From Diplocarpon mali (taxonomy: Eukaryota; Ascomycota; Leotiomycetes; Helotiales; Drepanopezizaceae), in the NCBI GenBank assembly GCA_024741835.1, contig JAENRP010000226.1, forward strand, positions 1,600 to 65,599: a DNA stretch of 64,000 nt, given 5' to 3'. Shown here piece after piece: positions 34,791-46,768 of the stretch (within the stretch, counting starts at the first letter, position 1; every line of letters starts with the position of its first letter). The position numbers and the translations under genes are program-made. Under the pieces are notes generated by a model. The model was not told where the DNA came from. It ran no database searches and worked only from the letters and a program-made list of their open reading frames with translations.

Positions 34791-35079
34791 AATATTAAAT
34801 TAGCTAATAAATTTCTCGCCGAATCTGCTAAAGGTACCCTTGCTTTAATATCAATTGATGCTCTTAATTCGACCCTAAATCGACTTAAGGATTCCTTTAA
34901 TTTAATTAAAAAGCTTTATTAAGATAACTGCGAATTCTTTTAAGAGATTCGCGCCGACCTTCTTAAGAACTACTTTTTAAAAGATAAATTGCTTTACTTT
35001 AAGGAGTATCTTTATATATATTATAATACTCCTTTATACACTTATCTAATTTAAAAAGCTTATAACTAACCTTTAAGCG

Positions 35080-35960
35080 CGTACTCTAGTAGCTTAAAGA
35101 CCTATTAGCTACTTGCTCTTAAGTACTATTAAGTTAGGATAAGTTCGGATTATAAAAGATTTATTACAAATTGCAAACCTTATTAATTCTTGCATTTAAA
35201 GATAATTAAATAATAAAGCCTCTTATAGCCCTTCCTTATTCCTAACTATCTTATATAGCACTTATATATAGATTTTAAGGATTTCCCTTTTAATAAATAT
35301 AATTTTGATCGAATCCTAGTTTTTATAAACCGACTTAGTAAGAGTGCTATTATAATTCCTTATTAAAAAGATATTAATACTTAAGGAACTGCCTGACTAT
35401 TTATTTAATAGATTTATTAATTCAGCTATACTTTAGAGATAATTACCTTAAACCAAGGCCCCTAATTCGTCTCCTTATTTTAAAAAGAGTTCTACTATAT
35501 TATTAATATTAAGATTAAACTCTTTATAGTATACTATAAGGAGACTAATAGCTAAATAGAGATTATAAATAAGTATATTAATTTAAGGCTATAGCCTTTT
35601 ATTAATTACTATTAAGATAATTAGAATAAGCTGATTCTATTAATAGATTATATGCAATTGACTTTCTTTTACACTTTAATTAGTATAACCTTATATTAGC
35701 TTAAGTTTAGAGTTATACCTTAGATAAGTTAGGACTAGATCTTTCTAAAACCGTTTAGCTTATAAAAGAGATTAAATTAAGCAAAAGCTAAGCTAATAGT
35801 AAAGAGGATGCACTTAGCTTAAGAAGTAGCAAAAGGTAATATAGAATACGCCTAGGAGAAAATGCGTAAGTTTACAAATTAATATTAAAGGGAGATTGAT
35901 TAGAAACCTAAAGATATAGTCTACCTTTTAATAAAAAATCTTAAGAACTACCGCCTTAAT
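35080..35960 (+). pseudogene. Gypsy D integrase remnant
   Basis: It has the zinc-binding NC pair region (RFITNCKPYQF) near 35157, the core with IQHLYIDFKDF near 35255, FINRLSKSAIIIPY near 35325, LNQGPQFVSLFQKEF near 35450 and INLRLQPFINYYQD near 35580, and then the C-terminal basic region with KRLNQAKAKLIVKRM near 35770. Gln codons are mostly TAA/TAG. Confidence 0.75.
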
Positions 35961-36139
35961 AGGAAACTGGCCAATTAATAGGATAGTCCTTTTAAGGTTC
36001 TTAAGAAGGTAGGCAATTTATATTAGATTAAGCTGCCTATAGGTTTTATAATATATAATATCTTTATACTAAAGCTACTATTTAAAGATTTATAGAACCC
36101 TTTGCTAAGTTAGGAATAACCCTAGCCTATTATAGAAAA

Positions 36140-36420
36140 GATCGCTAAGTAAGAAGAGTATAAGGTATTTGAGATATTAAATATACGCCTATCTTAAGGG
36201 AACTTAGAGTACTAGGTTAAATAGATTAATTATAACTCTAATTTAAGTTAGTATTGCGCTTTAAATTTTACAAGATCCTTATATAAGATTCGCGACTTTT
36301 ATTAAGCTAATCTTATAAAGCTAAGACTACCTTAGAACCTATAAGCTTAGCTAAAGGCTTAGGAAAGTGGTATAGATGATTATAGTCATTTAGAAGATAA
36401 TAGGCTAAATGTAAAACAGG
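36140..36420 (+). pseudogene. Gypsy D chromodomain remnant
   Basis: It reads EEYKVFEILNIRLSQGNLEYQVK near 36150 (ends E-E and Q-V-K), then YCALNFTRSLYKIRDF and GIDDYSHLEDNRLNVK. This is the chromodomain plus C-terminal tail of a chromovirus integrase. An A-rich run follows at 36435-36470. Confidence 0.72.
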
Positions 36421-36499
36421 TTAGTAAATAAATTTAAAAATATAATTAAAAAAAAAAGGAAAAAAAATAATAAAAATAGAAAAATAATAATACTAGGCT

Positions 36500-37460
36500 T
36501 ACTGCCTCCTCCTTTTATAACTCCTCTAATCCCTCTTCCTTTGCGCTTAAGGAGATAAGCTCTAACTCTGTTTTAAAGCTAAAGCTCGCCTCCCGTCTAT
36601 ACCCTTACTTAAAACAACCCTAACCTCCTTTTGCTACTACTAGCGCTGCCCTATTAGCTGCTGCGCCTAACGCTACCCTTATTATTACAAACCCCTCTCC
36701 TTTTATAAAAGACTCTACTACTATAGCAATCTGCTTTACTAATATAGCAATAGACTTTAAAAGGCCTAATATAATTCGGCTAGATTGCTTTAACTTCGCT
36801 AGCCAGGACTTAATAAAGTTGCTACACTTCTATTAAAAAGTCAGCGATCAATTTAATACTAATTTAAGTTAAACTTATAGCAACTGTCGCCTAGACTCCC
36901 TTTAGCTAGCTTACTATAGCCTTAGCTATAGAGCAAAGCTTTGCAAAGCTAGTACGCTTTAATTAGGAGCGACTAGTTAGAGCCTTTGCGCTAGCTATTA
37001 GTAGGAGGTTAATAAGGATCTAGGCGCGCTAGACCGCCTCTTAATAAAGTATCTTACAATTCTTTGCCAAAACCGTACGCGCGTCCTTATTATTATTATT
37101 ATTATCCCTCTCTTGCTATTAAAGAGCCTTCCCCTGCTATTCCTTAAGGGCCGCAGATAGCGCTGCGAACTCCTTACTAATATAAGAGGGAAGCTATAAA
37201 TAAGTATTAGTACAACTAAGCCTTTGGACTCGATTTAGGATACTTATAAGGATGCACTCCGCCTTTTGCTCCTAGTACTAGTAGCACTTCTTACTACACT
37301 CCGATTCAAACTCGCACTTATATATAATATCGCATATAAGGTACTATATGCACTAGTAATAATAAACGCAATAGGCTATTGCAAAAGCGCCTAATAGCAA
37401 AGGAATTGGCACTATGCGTATTAGACGCAATTCGACCTTGGACTAAGGCAAACTTACTTA
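36500..37460 (-). pseudogene. Antisense Cys-rich reading frame in Gypsy D
   Basis: It is the counterpart of the plus-strand frames in C and G. The minus strand reads YCVYYYQCI, then YKCEFESECSKKCYQYQ and EQKAEC over about 37370-37255, keeping the C-x9-C and final C-x6-C spacing with one Cys changed to Tyr. It lies between the chromodomain and the purine tract and converges with pol. It is broken by RIP stops. Confidence 0.45.
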
Positions 37461-37741
37461 TAGTAGTTAGTAATAATAGTAGTAATTGTTTCTACTACTA
37501 TATATTAGCCTTATACTATAGTAGTAGGAGTAAGGGACTTATGCAATTATATATAGTTATTATACTAAAGAAGGAAGATCCTATAAGAGGGAAAAACAAA
37601 TTTAAGTATATAATACAACTTGCGCTAAACTAAATATAAAATAGTACTATTTGTATAATAATGCGCTAAGTATATTACTATACGAAAATCATTATAACCT
37701 ACTAACGCTTATAAGCAAGCGTTCTTAAAAGGGGAAGGTAG

Positions 37742-38048
37742 TATAATAGCTATACCTCTACTTAGTGCAATTACCTAAGAGTATAGCATTTTAAGGTTTT
37801 ACAATTTCGATTTAATATAGGATTATCTTAAATTAACCTTAAAGGTATAAAAGGATATTCTTATATATTATTATATAAATGGATAAAGAGCCTTAAGCTA
37901 CTTATATATATAAGTAAGAAGGGCTCTTCCCTAAGGAGGGCTCTTTAACTTCTTCATTTCCTTTATATTAGACCTATAAAATACGCCTTTTGCACTACTT
38001 CTTGCTCCCATACTTGATCTCGCATCTCGGCGGTTCTGTGTCGTTACA
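37742..38048 (+). repeat. 3' LTR of Gypsy D
   Basis: 307 bp, begins TATAATAGC behind the purine tract and ends CGTTACA unmutated. TSD CTCTA follows at 38049-38053. Confidence 0.93.
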
Positions 38049-38053
38049 CTCTA

Positions 38054-40048
38054 GCCTTACCTCCTTCTTTCGGTAATATATATTACTAATCTTACCGCCT
38101 TTGATATTCTTAATAGCAAGACTTTATATAAGGTCTTTTAGGATAATATTAAGCCTAATAAGCCTTATACTCCCTTAGTTAAGCATCTTCGAGTACTAGG
38201 CTATTGCGTCTATATGCTAATTAAGAAAGAAAGGCGAACTTAAAGCAATAAACTCGCTTTAAGAGCAGAGGTAGGTACTCTTATTAGATTTAATAGCAGA
38301 AGTATCTATTAGATCTATATACTATCGCAAATAGGTAAAAAGATTATTCGATTATCTTACATTCGATTTAATAAAGACGGCCTGATTATAAAGCTGCAAC
38401 TAAGAAGTGATTTGACTCCTAGTCCAGGACCGCGAGTCAATTCTGACTCTTATGATAATTCTACTCCTAGGCCAGGACTGCGAGTCAATACTGACTCTTA
38501 CAATGATTTCACTCCTAGGCCAGGACCGCGAGTTAATACTGACTCTTACGATGATTTCACTCCTAAGCCAGGACCGCGAGTCAATTCTGATTTAAAAGAA
38601 GCTGAGCTTCCAACTCCAACTCTAAGAAAGAGAGGAAGACCTCCTGATTCAAAGAATAAAGCTTACCCTTAGCCTTCCGAGAAGAGAGCTACTCGCTCTA
38701 TTGCTCTTAGATTTAAAGCTGATAACTCTAATAATAAGAAAGCCTATTTAGGCGCCTTCTATATAGCCTTACTCAACTCTCCATACCTAAATGACCTGAA
38801 AACAGTCGAATAAGCCCTCTCTTACGCTAATACTAATAAATAGCGATCTGCAATTAACTCTAAGTACAATTCCCTCGCTTATAAGAATATATAAGTAGTA
38901 GTGAAACGCTTAGAACTCTCTAAAGACGATAAAGTACTCGGATCGAGACTTGTCTTTAAAACCAAAAGAGACTAAAATAAAGAAATCTCCTAATAGAAGG
39001 TCAGATTCGTTATATAAGACTATATATAATAATAGGGTTAAGATTATAATTAGACTTTTACTAAAGTATGCAAATCTACAGTTTAGAAGATTATAATCGC
39101 ACTTATAGCGCTATATAACTTTAAGCTAGATTAGTTCGATATTAAGATAGCTTTCCTTAATTTAAAAGCTAACTCTAATATCTATATTAAGTTACCTCTT
39201 AGATATACTTAAGATAAGGTCATTCTTTTACCTTAAGACTACTATCTTAAGCTTCTTAAGGCCTTATATAGCTTAAAGCAATCTCTACGATTATAGTAAG
39301 AAAAGCTATAGTTTGAGCTGCAAAAGCTTAATTTTCAACCTCTTAATACTAATAATTGTATATATATTAACCGCGCCTTTCGGATTCTTATTATTACTTA
39401 TATTAACAACTTCCTTATAGTAGCAAAGAAGGGTAATATATATAATAAGTTTAAAAGAGATCTTTGCAACCTTTTTAAGATTATAAGTAGCGAACCGGCT
39501 AACTATTTCTTAAGAGTATATATAGTTAGAGATTGATAAAATAGAATAATCTTACTTTATTAAGACGCCTATATTGATAAGGTTCTTAAACGTTTTCATA
39601 TAATTAATTGCAAAAGCGTACTAACGCCTTTTACTAGTAGCTATAAAGTTCATATAGTCAAATTTGAAGGCCAAGCCATTCTATAGAAAGTGAAGCTATA
39701 TTAAAAGATCTATAATTCTTTATAATACCTTACGTATTATACGCGTTAGGATATATTATACTACTGCTTTATTTTTAGCAAATTCCTTATTAACCCTTTG
39801 CTATAATATATAGCAGCTTTAAAACGAGTTTTATAATACTTGCAAGGAATGCGATTCTATTATACTACCTTTAGAAGTAAAACAATTGACTTAAAGCTTT
39901 AGAAATTGCATAGCTACTGCGATTCTGACTAGATAGGTAATAGAGGAAGTAGAGCCTCCTATTCTAGGGCCGTCTTCTTCCTTAATAATAGGATAATTAC
40001 CACCTCCTTTAAGCGATAAACTATTATCGCTCTTTTATTTATAAAAGT
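38054..40048 (+). pseudogene. Copia B pol: integrase C-terminus, linker, reverse transcriptase and part of RNase H
   Basis: After element D, B resumes. A mainly open linker lies at 38170-38900, including four Pro-Gly-Pro peptide repeats. Reverse transcriptase starts with KVLGSRLVFKTKR near 38930, then LDQFDIKIAFLNLKANSNIY near 39130 (cited by its ends), LKALYSLKQSLRLW near 39248, and the active-site box YINN at 39399-39410 where YVDD is expected. RNase H starts with HSYCDSDQIGN near 39910 and is cut at 40048 by element E (TSD AAAGT). Confidence 0.78.
38415..38594 (+). repeat. 48-bp coding tandem repeat, about 3.8 units
   Basis: Units begin at 38415, 38463, 38511 and 38559 and encode a 16-residue peptide, TPRPGPRVNTDSYDDF, with small changes. 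It lies in the linker between integrase and reverse transcriptase of Copia B. The CCTAGGCCAGGACCGCGAGT core of each unit is the same short motif dispersed in other elements of this window. Confidence 0.88.
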
Positions 40049-40243
40049 TATTAAGCTTAAGTGAGTCGGCGCAGTAGGTAATAGAAACTTCTAGAGGTCG
40101 ATGGTCGATATATTAGTAAGAGTTAAGGAAGGAAGGTTACCCCTTTCTTTCCTATAGCTATATATATATCAATATCCTACTGATTAAGCAGTAGGGTCAT
40201 ATAATAATACATCGGAGTAATAGCTATATCACCTATCTTAATA
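40049..40243 (-). repeat. 3' LTR of Copia E
   Basis: 195 bp, begins TATTAAGC and ends CTTAATA on the plus strand. It aligns fully with 45844-46038. Confidence 0.92.
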
Positions 40244-40489
40244 CCCCTACTTAGACCTTACTCCGATTGACCTGCAGTCGGGAAAATAATAACTATCCTT
40301 TTGCGCTAATCCAACTCTTAGGTATCTCTCTAAATTAAAAACAATCAATTAATAGTAACCTCTATTGAAATCACTAATCCTACTTATAAGGTAGGACCGG
40401 GAGTCAAATTTCCTAAAAGATATTCCTTTATAAGACTATATGACCTAACTCGCAGGGCGGGCCTAGGAGTCGTCCTTAAGCCTGCTAAG

Positions 40490-42110
40490 CCCCTACTGTC
40501 TTTTATAACCCTAGTATGTCTTTAAACGCTTTGAACTTTGCAACTATCTCTAGTGGCTTCGTAAATCTATCTGCTACTATTCGATCGGTTAGGATATAGG
40601 TGATTGACAACTTATTCTTCGCAATAAGGTCGCAGATAAAGTAGTAGGCAATATTGATATATTTCGATCGCTTATGCAAGTGTGGATTCTTTATAAGTGC
40701 AATTGCCCTTATATTATCTGCTTAAAGATTAATATAATTCCTATCTCGTCTAATATACTTAGCGAAACTTATATCTTTTAAAACTTAAGCGATCTATAAT
40801 CCTTATTTGCAATTTGACGATATTAATATATATTTGGCCTTAGTGCTTGCGGTAGCTATTGATTTCTACTTCCTACTTCCCTATAATATAAGTCTGCTAT
40901 ATAGCATTACTACGCTTTTAAATATACTTTTTTAACCTTTTATATTTGCCTAATCGGAATCGGTATATACCTTAAGCTTTGCGCTTATATATTTTGTTAG
41001 TCTGTATCTCACCTTCTATATGATTGTCGATCGAAGGTACCTTTTAAGTCGCTTGATTGCATTCTCGTATCGAATCGTCGGATCCTTTAGGTTCTGACTA
41101 AGTTACTTAGTAATAAAGGCAATATCTGGTCTTATATATACTATAGTATATATAATCGCTCTAATGTCCTATTAGTACTTCTTCAGATCTCCTCTTTGCT
41201 CATTTTCATTAGTAGGCTCTAACTTATTGTACTTTCCTTCGATTGGAGTACGCTTTGGCTTAAAGTTAGGAGTATAAGTGGAAAGTCCTATTCGGTCTAG
41301 GATCTTTTTAATATACTGCTCTTGATCTAACCAGAGTTCTCGAGTGGAGCGGTTCCTTATAACGCAGATGCTGAGGATCTTATAAATCCCCCTTAGATCC
41401 TTAGTATTAAAACGTTTCCGAATTATTATAAAGAACTAATCTAATTGAGTGGTTATTTTCATAGCTGCAGTAATATTATTAATATATAGTAGCAACTTGA
41501 TTCTACGCTTAGTATAAGTAAATAGATAAGGGTTAGCTAGGCTTTGAACGAATCCTATTTCTATTAGAGCAAAGCTATATAAGAGGTTCTAATTATAGGC
41601 TGATTATTTAAGCCTATAGATACTGCAGAGTATATAAAGAGAGTGGCTAGCGCGTATAGGAATACTGTCAGGTCGGGAGAGAAAAATCCATTCCTTTATA
41701 GTCGCTTTAGTAAATGCATTTTTAATATTGTACTATCTGCATTTAAGGTCCTTAGCGGCTACTATCGCTATAAATATGCAAAGGGTATTTATGCGAACTA
41801 TTGGCGCGAATATGTCGAAGTAGTCTTCTCTATACTATTAGGAGAAGCCCCTAGCTATAAGCCTTGCCTTGTAATGCTCTAGGGTTCCATCTGCATATGT
41901 CTTAATTGTAAAGACCCACTTTGTTAATACTAGGTTTATATCCTTTAGCATCGGTTCTTCTATCTATATGCTATTTGCAATAAGAGAGCTTATCTCTTCT
42001 TAGATTGCCTTACTCTATACTGCTCTATTCTTTAGATTATTAATAGCTTTATTATATATCTTTAGAAGAGAGATTTTCATTATCCTTTTAACGGTTAGGA
42101 ATGCATTATC
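40490..42110 (-). pseudogene. Copia E reverse transcriptase and RNase H remnant
   Basis: It matches the pol 3' half of A. The active-site box again reads YINN (near 41470-41485). Stops are fewer than in A, and the RNase H motif regions (GSRKQK, ATAS) are recognisable at 40840-40900. The plus-strand open frames in this region are shadows. Confidence 0.7.
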
Positions 42111-42599
42111 TTCATTAAAGCTCTATTAAAGTTCGAGCTTGTAGATCCTATGCGCTATTATGGCCTAGATACGCTTAGACTTACGTTCGTCTAAGGTGTC
42201 TTCCGGTTCTAGGTCTCTATTCCTCTTTAAGGACGTAGGTTCAGCTGTAGGTTCCGTAGGCTTATTATTTAGGGAACCGCTTTCTAGTAGTAGAGGCTTA
42301 TTATTACTTGTACCTATTTCGGGAACATCCTTTACTATAGGTGCTTTAATTAAAGGGATGATAATATCGAAGTTGTTCTATACTTTAAGTAGTTCGCAGA
42401 TAATAGGAATAGTCTATTTGGCCTTTAGGCGACTAGTAGGTTGTTGATCAGTAGGTGCGCTTAATATACCTAAGCTTAAAGAGAGGGGTTATTAGTTCGA
42501 CTTGATAGTATCACCGTCGAGTAGTATACCTTGCGAATCTCCAGGTATGCGGAGCTTTAAGGATAGCTCCTCCCTATTTTAAGATTTATTGAACTCAAC

Positions 42600-45437
42600 T
42601 ACTAAGGATATAATTACTCGCCTTAGGTCTAGCGTATATACTATCTATTACTTTATTATCTATTTAATATACTTAATAAATATACACTCTCTACCTCGGT
42701 CTATTAGCTTCTTACTCTTTATACCCGCAGGCTAGGACTTTAGGCTAATGTAGGAGTAGTAGACGCTTCTAAAGACGCGGATATAGTCTAAGCTTAGTTT
42801 CTATTTGAAATATGCCTTGTATAGCGATATTCAAGTGCTATTAACTATTGGCCTATTACCTATTCTATTTCGCAGGTATGCGTCTGCCTTAACCGCAAGG
42901 TCCTAGAATTCTAGTAGCAAGTCAGCATCTTATAATAGAGCGCGATAGTTAGTCTCTGCTTACTAGATGCTTCGCTTAGCGATGCTATTCTAGTAAGAAC
43001 CTTTGTATATTATAGTTGGTTTATAATAAACTCTTTGTTTTACCTATTTGTTAAGCTTTGCTTTAATCTCTAATGCGTTATTAGACTTAATAGCTATTAG
43101 CTTTAACTAGGTCTAGCGTTCCTCTATTACTTTCTAAGTTTCCAGCTTTTCTATAAGCTTAGATTTAGTCCTAGCGCAAATGGTCTATGTCTGCTAAATG
43201 GAGTTATCTACTATTTGAGAAAACCAATTATTTCCTTTGATCGAGGTTGTAAATAGTCTGGCAGTATCGATAGATATTAGCGCTAGTATTGAATCTTTCT
43301 ATAGACTGAGCTTAGTTTGCGTCCGATTTCGAAGTTTTATTAGCTTGCAAATTCGGCATACTAGGCGATCCTTTAGTACTTAGATCTTCTGTTTTAAGGT
43401 CAAGACCTTATATAGGCCCCTTAATTTCTCTAGTCCTAGATGCGCGAATCTTCTATGCATTAGCTAATACCTTGATAGGCTTTCGGTTTCTAATAGCTTT
43501 AGTAGCCTATCGTTAGTTGATACTTTGTTATTAGCAGCTAAAAAGGACTAGTGATAGCAGTTTGAGGTTTTGCCGTTTTCCAATTGAGAGCCTGGCTTAG
43601 GAGTCGTTTTTAGTAAAACCGCGAGATCTACTTGCGGTCCTGGCTTAGGAGTCGATTTCCTGGAATTTGCAGAATCCACTTGCGGTCCTGGCCTAGGAGT
43701 CATTTCTGCCAAATTTACTTATAATCCTAGCTTAAGAGTCATCTTTAAAGATACCTTATAATTCACCTATAGTCTTAGCTTAAGAGTCATTTTCGCGAAT
43801 TTTACTTGCAATCCTAGCTTAGGAGTCCATCTATTCTCCTTATCCTCGCTTAATTGTATTAGGGCGGAAAGTGTACTTTCCTTAAAGGAACCTACTTATA
43901 AGTCTGGCCTAAGAGTTAATTTTTGTAATATCACCTTTAAGATAATATAAAGTCCATCTTTGATTTTAGCCTTAAAGATCACTTTATAGTTATTGTTTAT
44001 AAACTATATGAATTGATTATTAAAAACTCTTATATAATTCAACTCTGTATAGATCTTACGGCTAAATAAGAGATTAATGCCTAGGCTAGGTATAAAGAGA
44101 ACATTTTGCAAAAGGAAAGAAACGCTAGCGATATTCATCTTTACTATACCTATTGAGTCTGTATATAACCTTCTACTACCAACCTTAATAGAGCGCCTTT
44201 TTATTTTAATAAATAGGCCTTTAAATAGGTAGGGTTTGTTAGTTATATATACTATATAATTAGTATTACTATACTAGTTGGATTTAAGGATCTTATAAAG
44301 ATCGGCTTTTAAGACATAGGCATCTTTATTATAATTATCGTCTAAATTATCGGAAGTGGATTTAGGTTCAGATGACTTACTATTATTATTAGAGGTATTT
44401 ACTAAAGTTCTGGCTAAATAGCCTTTTCCTTTGCCTTTCCTTAATAGTTGCAGCCTTTAGTAGGATAAGGGCAGTTTGCTTCTTAACTTCTGCTTCGATT
44501 GCTTTTTAATATTAAAGCTAGCGACTATATTAATCAATTGCCTTTTAACTTCATAATTAGTAATATTATAAGCACTGTTATAGAAGTAGCATCCCTAATG
44601 AGCTTAAGGGCTCGTCCTGCGCTCCTTCCTCTTCTTAGGCTTATCTTTGCCCTATAATGCGGCATTTGCCGATTTAGAGTATCCTTTAAAGTCTTGCTTA
44701 ATAGTTCGAAGGAGGTCGATCTTCTTATAGATCTTAAAGTTAGGTTAGATAAGAAGAGATTATTTTGCAATAGCGAACTTAAGAGAGAGGCTATTAAGTA
44801 GGAAATTAAAAAGCTGAGTTTTCTTAAAAGTTATAGCTATCCTAGGATCTACAGCTCTTACTCTCCTCCTCGCTTTACGCAGTATAGACTAGGCAGAGTC
44901 TATATTTATATCTATATCCTTATTATCTTTGTCTTTTCTATATTAAAATGAAGTGATCTACTATAGCAGATGCTAGGTATTAAGGGCAGTTGTCTAAGAG
45001 TATTTTACCTTTAAAGTATCCTATCTTATCTTTATATTATTATAAATTTGAATAAAATCTCGGTCTTTATCGCTTAAACCTCTATTGATCTTAAGCTTGC
45101 ATTTAGCTAAGGCTAGCCTATACTCCTTCTCCTTTTCCATATTCAAAATCTGCCTTTAGGATTCTTAATTATTATCTACTAAAGCTCTTAAGCTAAGCTT
45201 ATTTAGTATATTTGGCAAATCCTTAGCAGTTATATTAGCTATTAAAGTAGAAGTAGACAAATCGGTAGAAGGAGTATAAGAGGCTATTCTCGCGTATTTA
45301 ATAAGTGTCTTTTAAATCGCCATTTCAATGCCTTTGCTCTTAAAGTAAAGCTTTAAATTGTCGAACTATTGTTGCCAGTTCTTTTAAGAGAGTTAGAGGT
45401 CTCTAGGCCTAGTGTTTCGATCGGAATCGGAAGCCAT
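42600..45437 (-). pseudogene. Copia E gag and integrase remnant
   Basis: The gag start ATG at 45437 is followed by ASDSDRNTRPRDL and by LSDKDRDFIQ near 45080. About five Pro-Gly-Pro motifs of the dispersed repeat lie at 43580-43910 (minus strand encodes TPKPG/LRPGPQ-type text). The integrase and linker follow to about 42600. Many TAA/TAG interrupt it. Confidence 0.55.
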
Positions 45438-45843
45438 TGCCGTTTCGAATAGAATTGCGTTTAAAATCAAATAAATTAAATGGTTAAGGGTACTCCTTTT
45501 ATCGAAAAGTCGAAATGATTAAATAGCAGGTGTTATAGAAGTATTAAATAGGGAGGAAGTCCTCTTATTAAAAAGGGTTTTTGGGTTGTAACGCAGGGAA
45601 TCACACCTCTTATAAAACATAGTAAAGCAAGGAATCACACCTCTTGTAGTACCAAAGGGGTTATAGAGCAAGGAATCACACCTCTTATAATACAGGTTAG
45701 CTGAATAGGGAATCATACCTCCTATTCGCCGATTGCTCGCCTCTTACTATAAGTCTCGTTCAACTTCCTATTAACAGTTGCAGCGCAAGTGCTTTCTAAG
45801 GGAAGTCAATAATCTATTATCGGTCTATCTAAGGCTTATAACC

Positions 45844-46038
45844 TATTAAGCTTAAGTGAGTCGGCGCAGTAGGTAATGGAAACTTCTAAAGGTCGATAGT
45901 CAATATATTAGTAAGAGTTAGGGAAGGAAGGTTACCCCTTTCTTTCCTACAGCTATATACGTGTCAATATCCTACTGATTAAGCAGTAGGGTCATATGAC
46001 AATACATCGGAGTGATGGCTGTATCACCCATCTCAACA
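45844..46038 (-). repeat. 5' LTR of Copia E
   Basis: 195 bp, ends CATCTCAACA unmutated, giving TGTTGAGATG as the element's 5' terminus on the minus strand. Confidence 0.92.
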
Positions 46039-46043
46039 AAAGT

Positions 46044-46370
46044 AGAGTATATCGCTATATGCAAATTTGTATAAGAAGCCTCTTAGATACGCTAGGTACT
46101 TAAGGAAATGGGCTATACTAGCGATAACGCTACGAAAGTCGAGATAATCTATAATAATTAAGGAGCCCTTTATCTTATCGAAAACCCTAAATATTATTAG
46201 AGAACGAAGCATATTAATATCAAGTTCTATTATATTCGGCAAGAACTTCGGAAAGGCCATTTAGACCTTTAGTATACAAATACTAAAGATAACGCCGCCG
46301 ATAGATTAACTAAGAGCTTAAATAGCTCTAACTATGCCGCCTTTATTAAATTGTTAAATATAAAGGTTCT
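46044..46370 (+). pseudogene. Copia B RNase H, C-terminal piece
   Basis: It resumes after element E: VEYIAICKFV near 46044, VEIIQNNQGALYLIENPKYY near 46139 (cited by its ends, TAG/TAA read as Q), RTKHINIKFYYIRQEL near 46200 and NTKDNAADRLTKSLN near 46280. This is the D-N-QGA, R-x-KHI and AD-x-LTK end of a Copia RNase H, fairly well kept. The frame ends just before the hairpin array. Confidence 0.78.
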
Positions 46371-46458
46371 GCACCTCAATTAAAAGGTGATTTTTTTTTA
46401 CACCTCTATTATAAGGTGATTTTTTTTTGCACTTCTATTAAGGGGTGATTTTTTTTAC
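46371..46458 (+). repeat. Three tandem hairpin-plus-poly-T units after Copia B pol
   Basis: Units at 46371-46400, 46401-46429 and 46430-46458 each read CACCTC or CACTTC, a short A/T loop, then AGGTG or GGGTG and a run of eight or nine T. CACCT and AGGTG can pair. The array lies directly after the pol frame and ~180 bp before the 3' LTR. Confidence 0.75.
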
Positions 46459-46640
46459 TCCTAGGCCAGGCCCGCGAGTTGATTTTTTAACTTACTAAGG
46501 GGTGGATTTTACGCTAACGAACTCTACTCTATTTCCTATATCTGCAGGTTGATTCTTTATACGAAACTGTAGATTATAACAAAAGTTATAACATTATATA
46601 TATTACTAGCAAGTACCTTTAAAGGTCTCCCTAGAGGGGT

Positions 46641-46768
46641 GTATTACAAGTATACCCGTCATATATTTGTCATATGATCTATCATATGATATATTATATA
46701 TATAATATATTATATAACTTGCCATATGACTTAGTGGCAGCCCTTATTAAATAGCTTATAGTTAGAGA
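46641..46768 (+). repeat. Partial 3' LTR of Copia B
   Basis: It begins TATTACAAG after the purine tract AGAGGGGTG and matches the first 128 bp of the 5' LTR at 5961. It is cut by insertion of Gypsy F at 46769; the missing remainder must lie beyond F and H, outside the window. Confidence 0.85.

Larger units (their letters stand above)
15322..38048 (+). mobile_element. Element D: plus-strand Ty3/Gypsy retrotransposon with 307-bp LTRs and chromodomain, split by element I
   Basis: LTRs lie at 15322-15628 and 37742-38048, each 307 bp, with TSD CTCTA on both sides (15317-15321, 38049-38053). Element I interrupts gag at 16422-31590 (TSD TATAA). Without I the element is 7553 bp, matching C (7563) and G (7558). 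Coding order is gag, aspartic protease, reverse transcriptase, RNase H, integrase, chromodomain, then an antisense Cys-rich frame, a purine tract (AAAAGGGGAAGGTAG, 37727-37741) and the 3' LTR. Confidence 0.93.
40049..46038 (-). mobile_element. Element E: complete minus-strand Ty1/Copia retrotransposon (second copy of A)
   Basis: LTRs lie at 40049-40243 and 45844-46038, each 195 bp, with TSD AAAGT on both sides (40044-40048, 46039-46043). It is 5990 bp and collinear with A without the solo LTR J; the empty J site is at 41143-41147. It keeps more G and C than A, including the gag start ATG at 45437-45435. It is inserted in the RNase H domain of B. Confidence 0.94.
5961..46768 (+). mobile_element. 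Element B: outer Ty1/Copia LTR retrotransposon, heavily RIP-mutated and split by five insertions
   Basis: The 5' LTR begins at 5961 with TGTTGCAAG; the matching partial 3' LTR begins at 46641 with TATTACAAG (two G-to-A changes) behind a purine tract (AGAGGGGTG). Removing the solo LTR, A, D and E with their duplicated target bases leaves about 5.5 kb, a normal Copia size. Coding remnants on the plus strand run in Copia order: gag, pre-integrase/integrase, reverse transcriptase, RNase H. Element F cuts the 3' LTR at 46769, so the true right end lies outside the window. The possible left TSD is GCTCT (5956-5960), which cannot be checked here. Confidence 0.85.

Noticed and set aside
36500..37460. 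Sense-strand frame downstream of pol in Gypsy D (with a hydrophobic stretch near 37090)
   Set aside because: It can be followed in D and G, but the hydrophobic run comes from TTA/ATT repeats created on the strand opposite to Asn/Asp codons; the antisense frame has a better Cys pattern and composition. I keep it only as an alternative.
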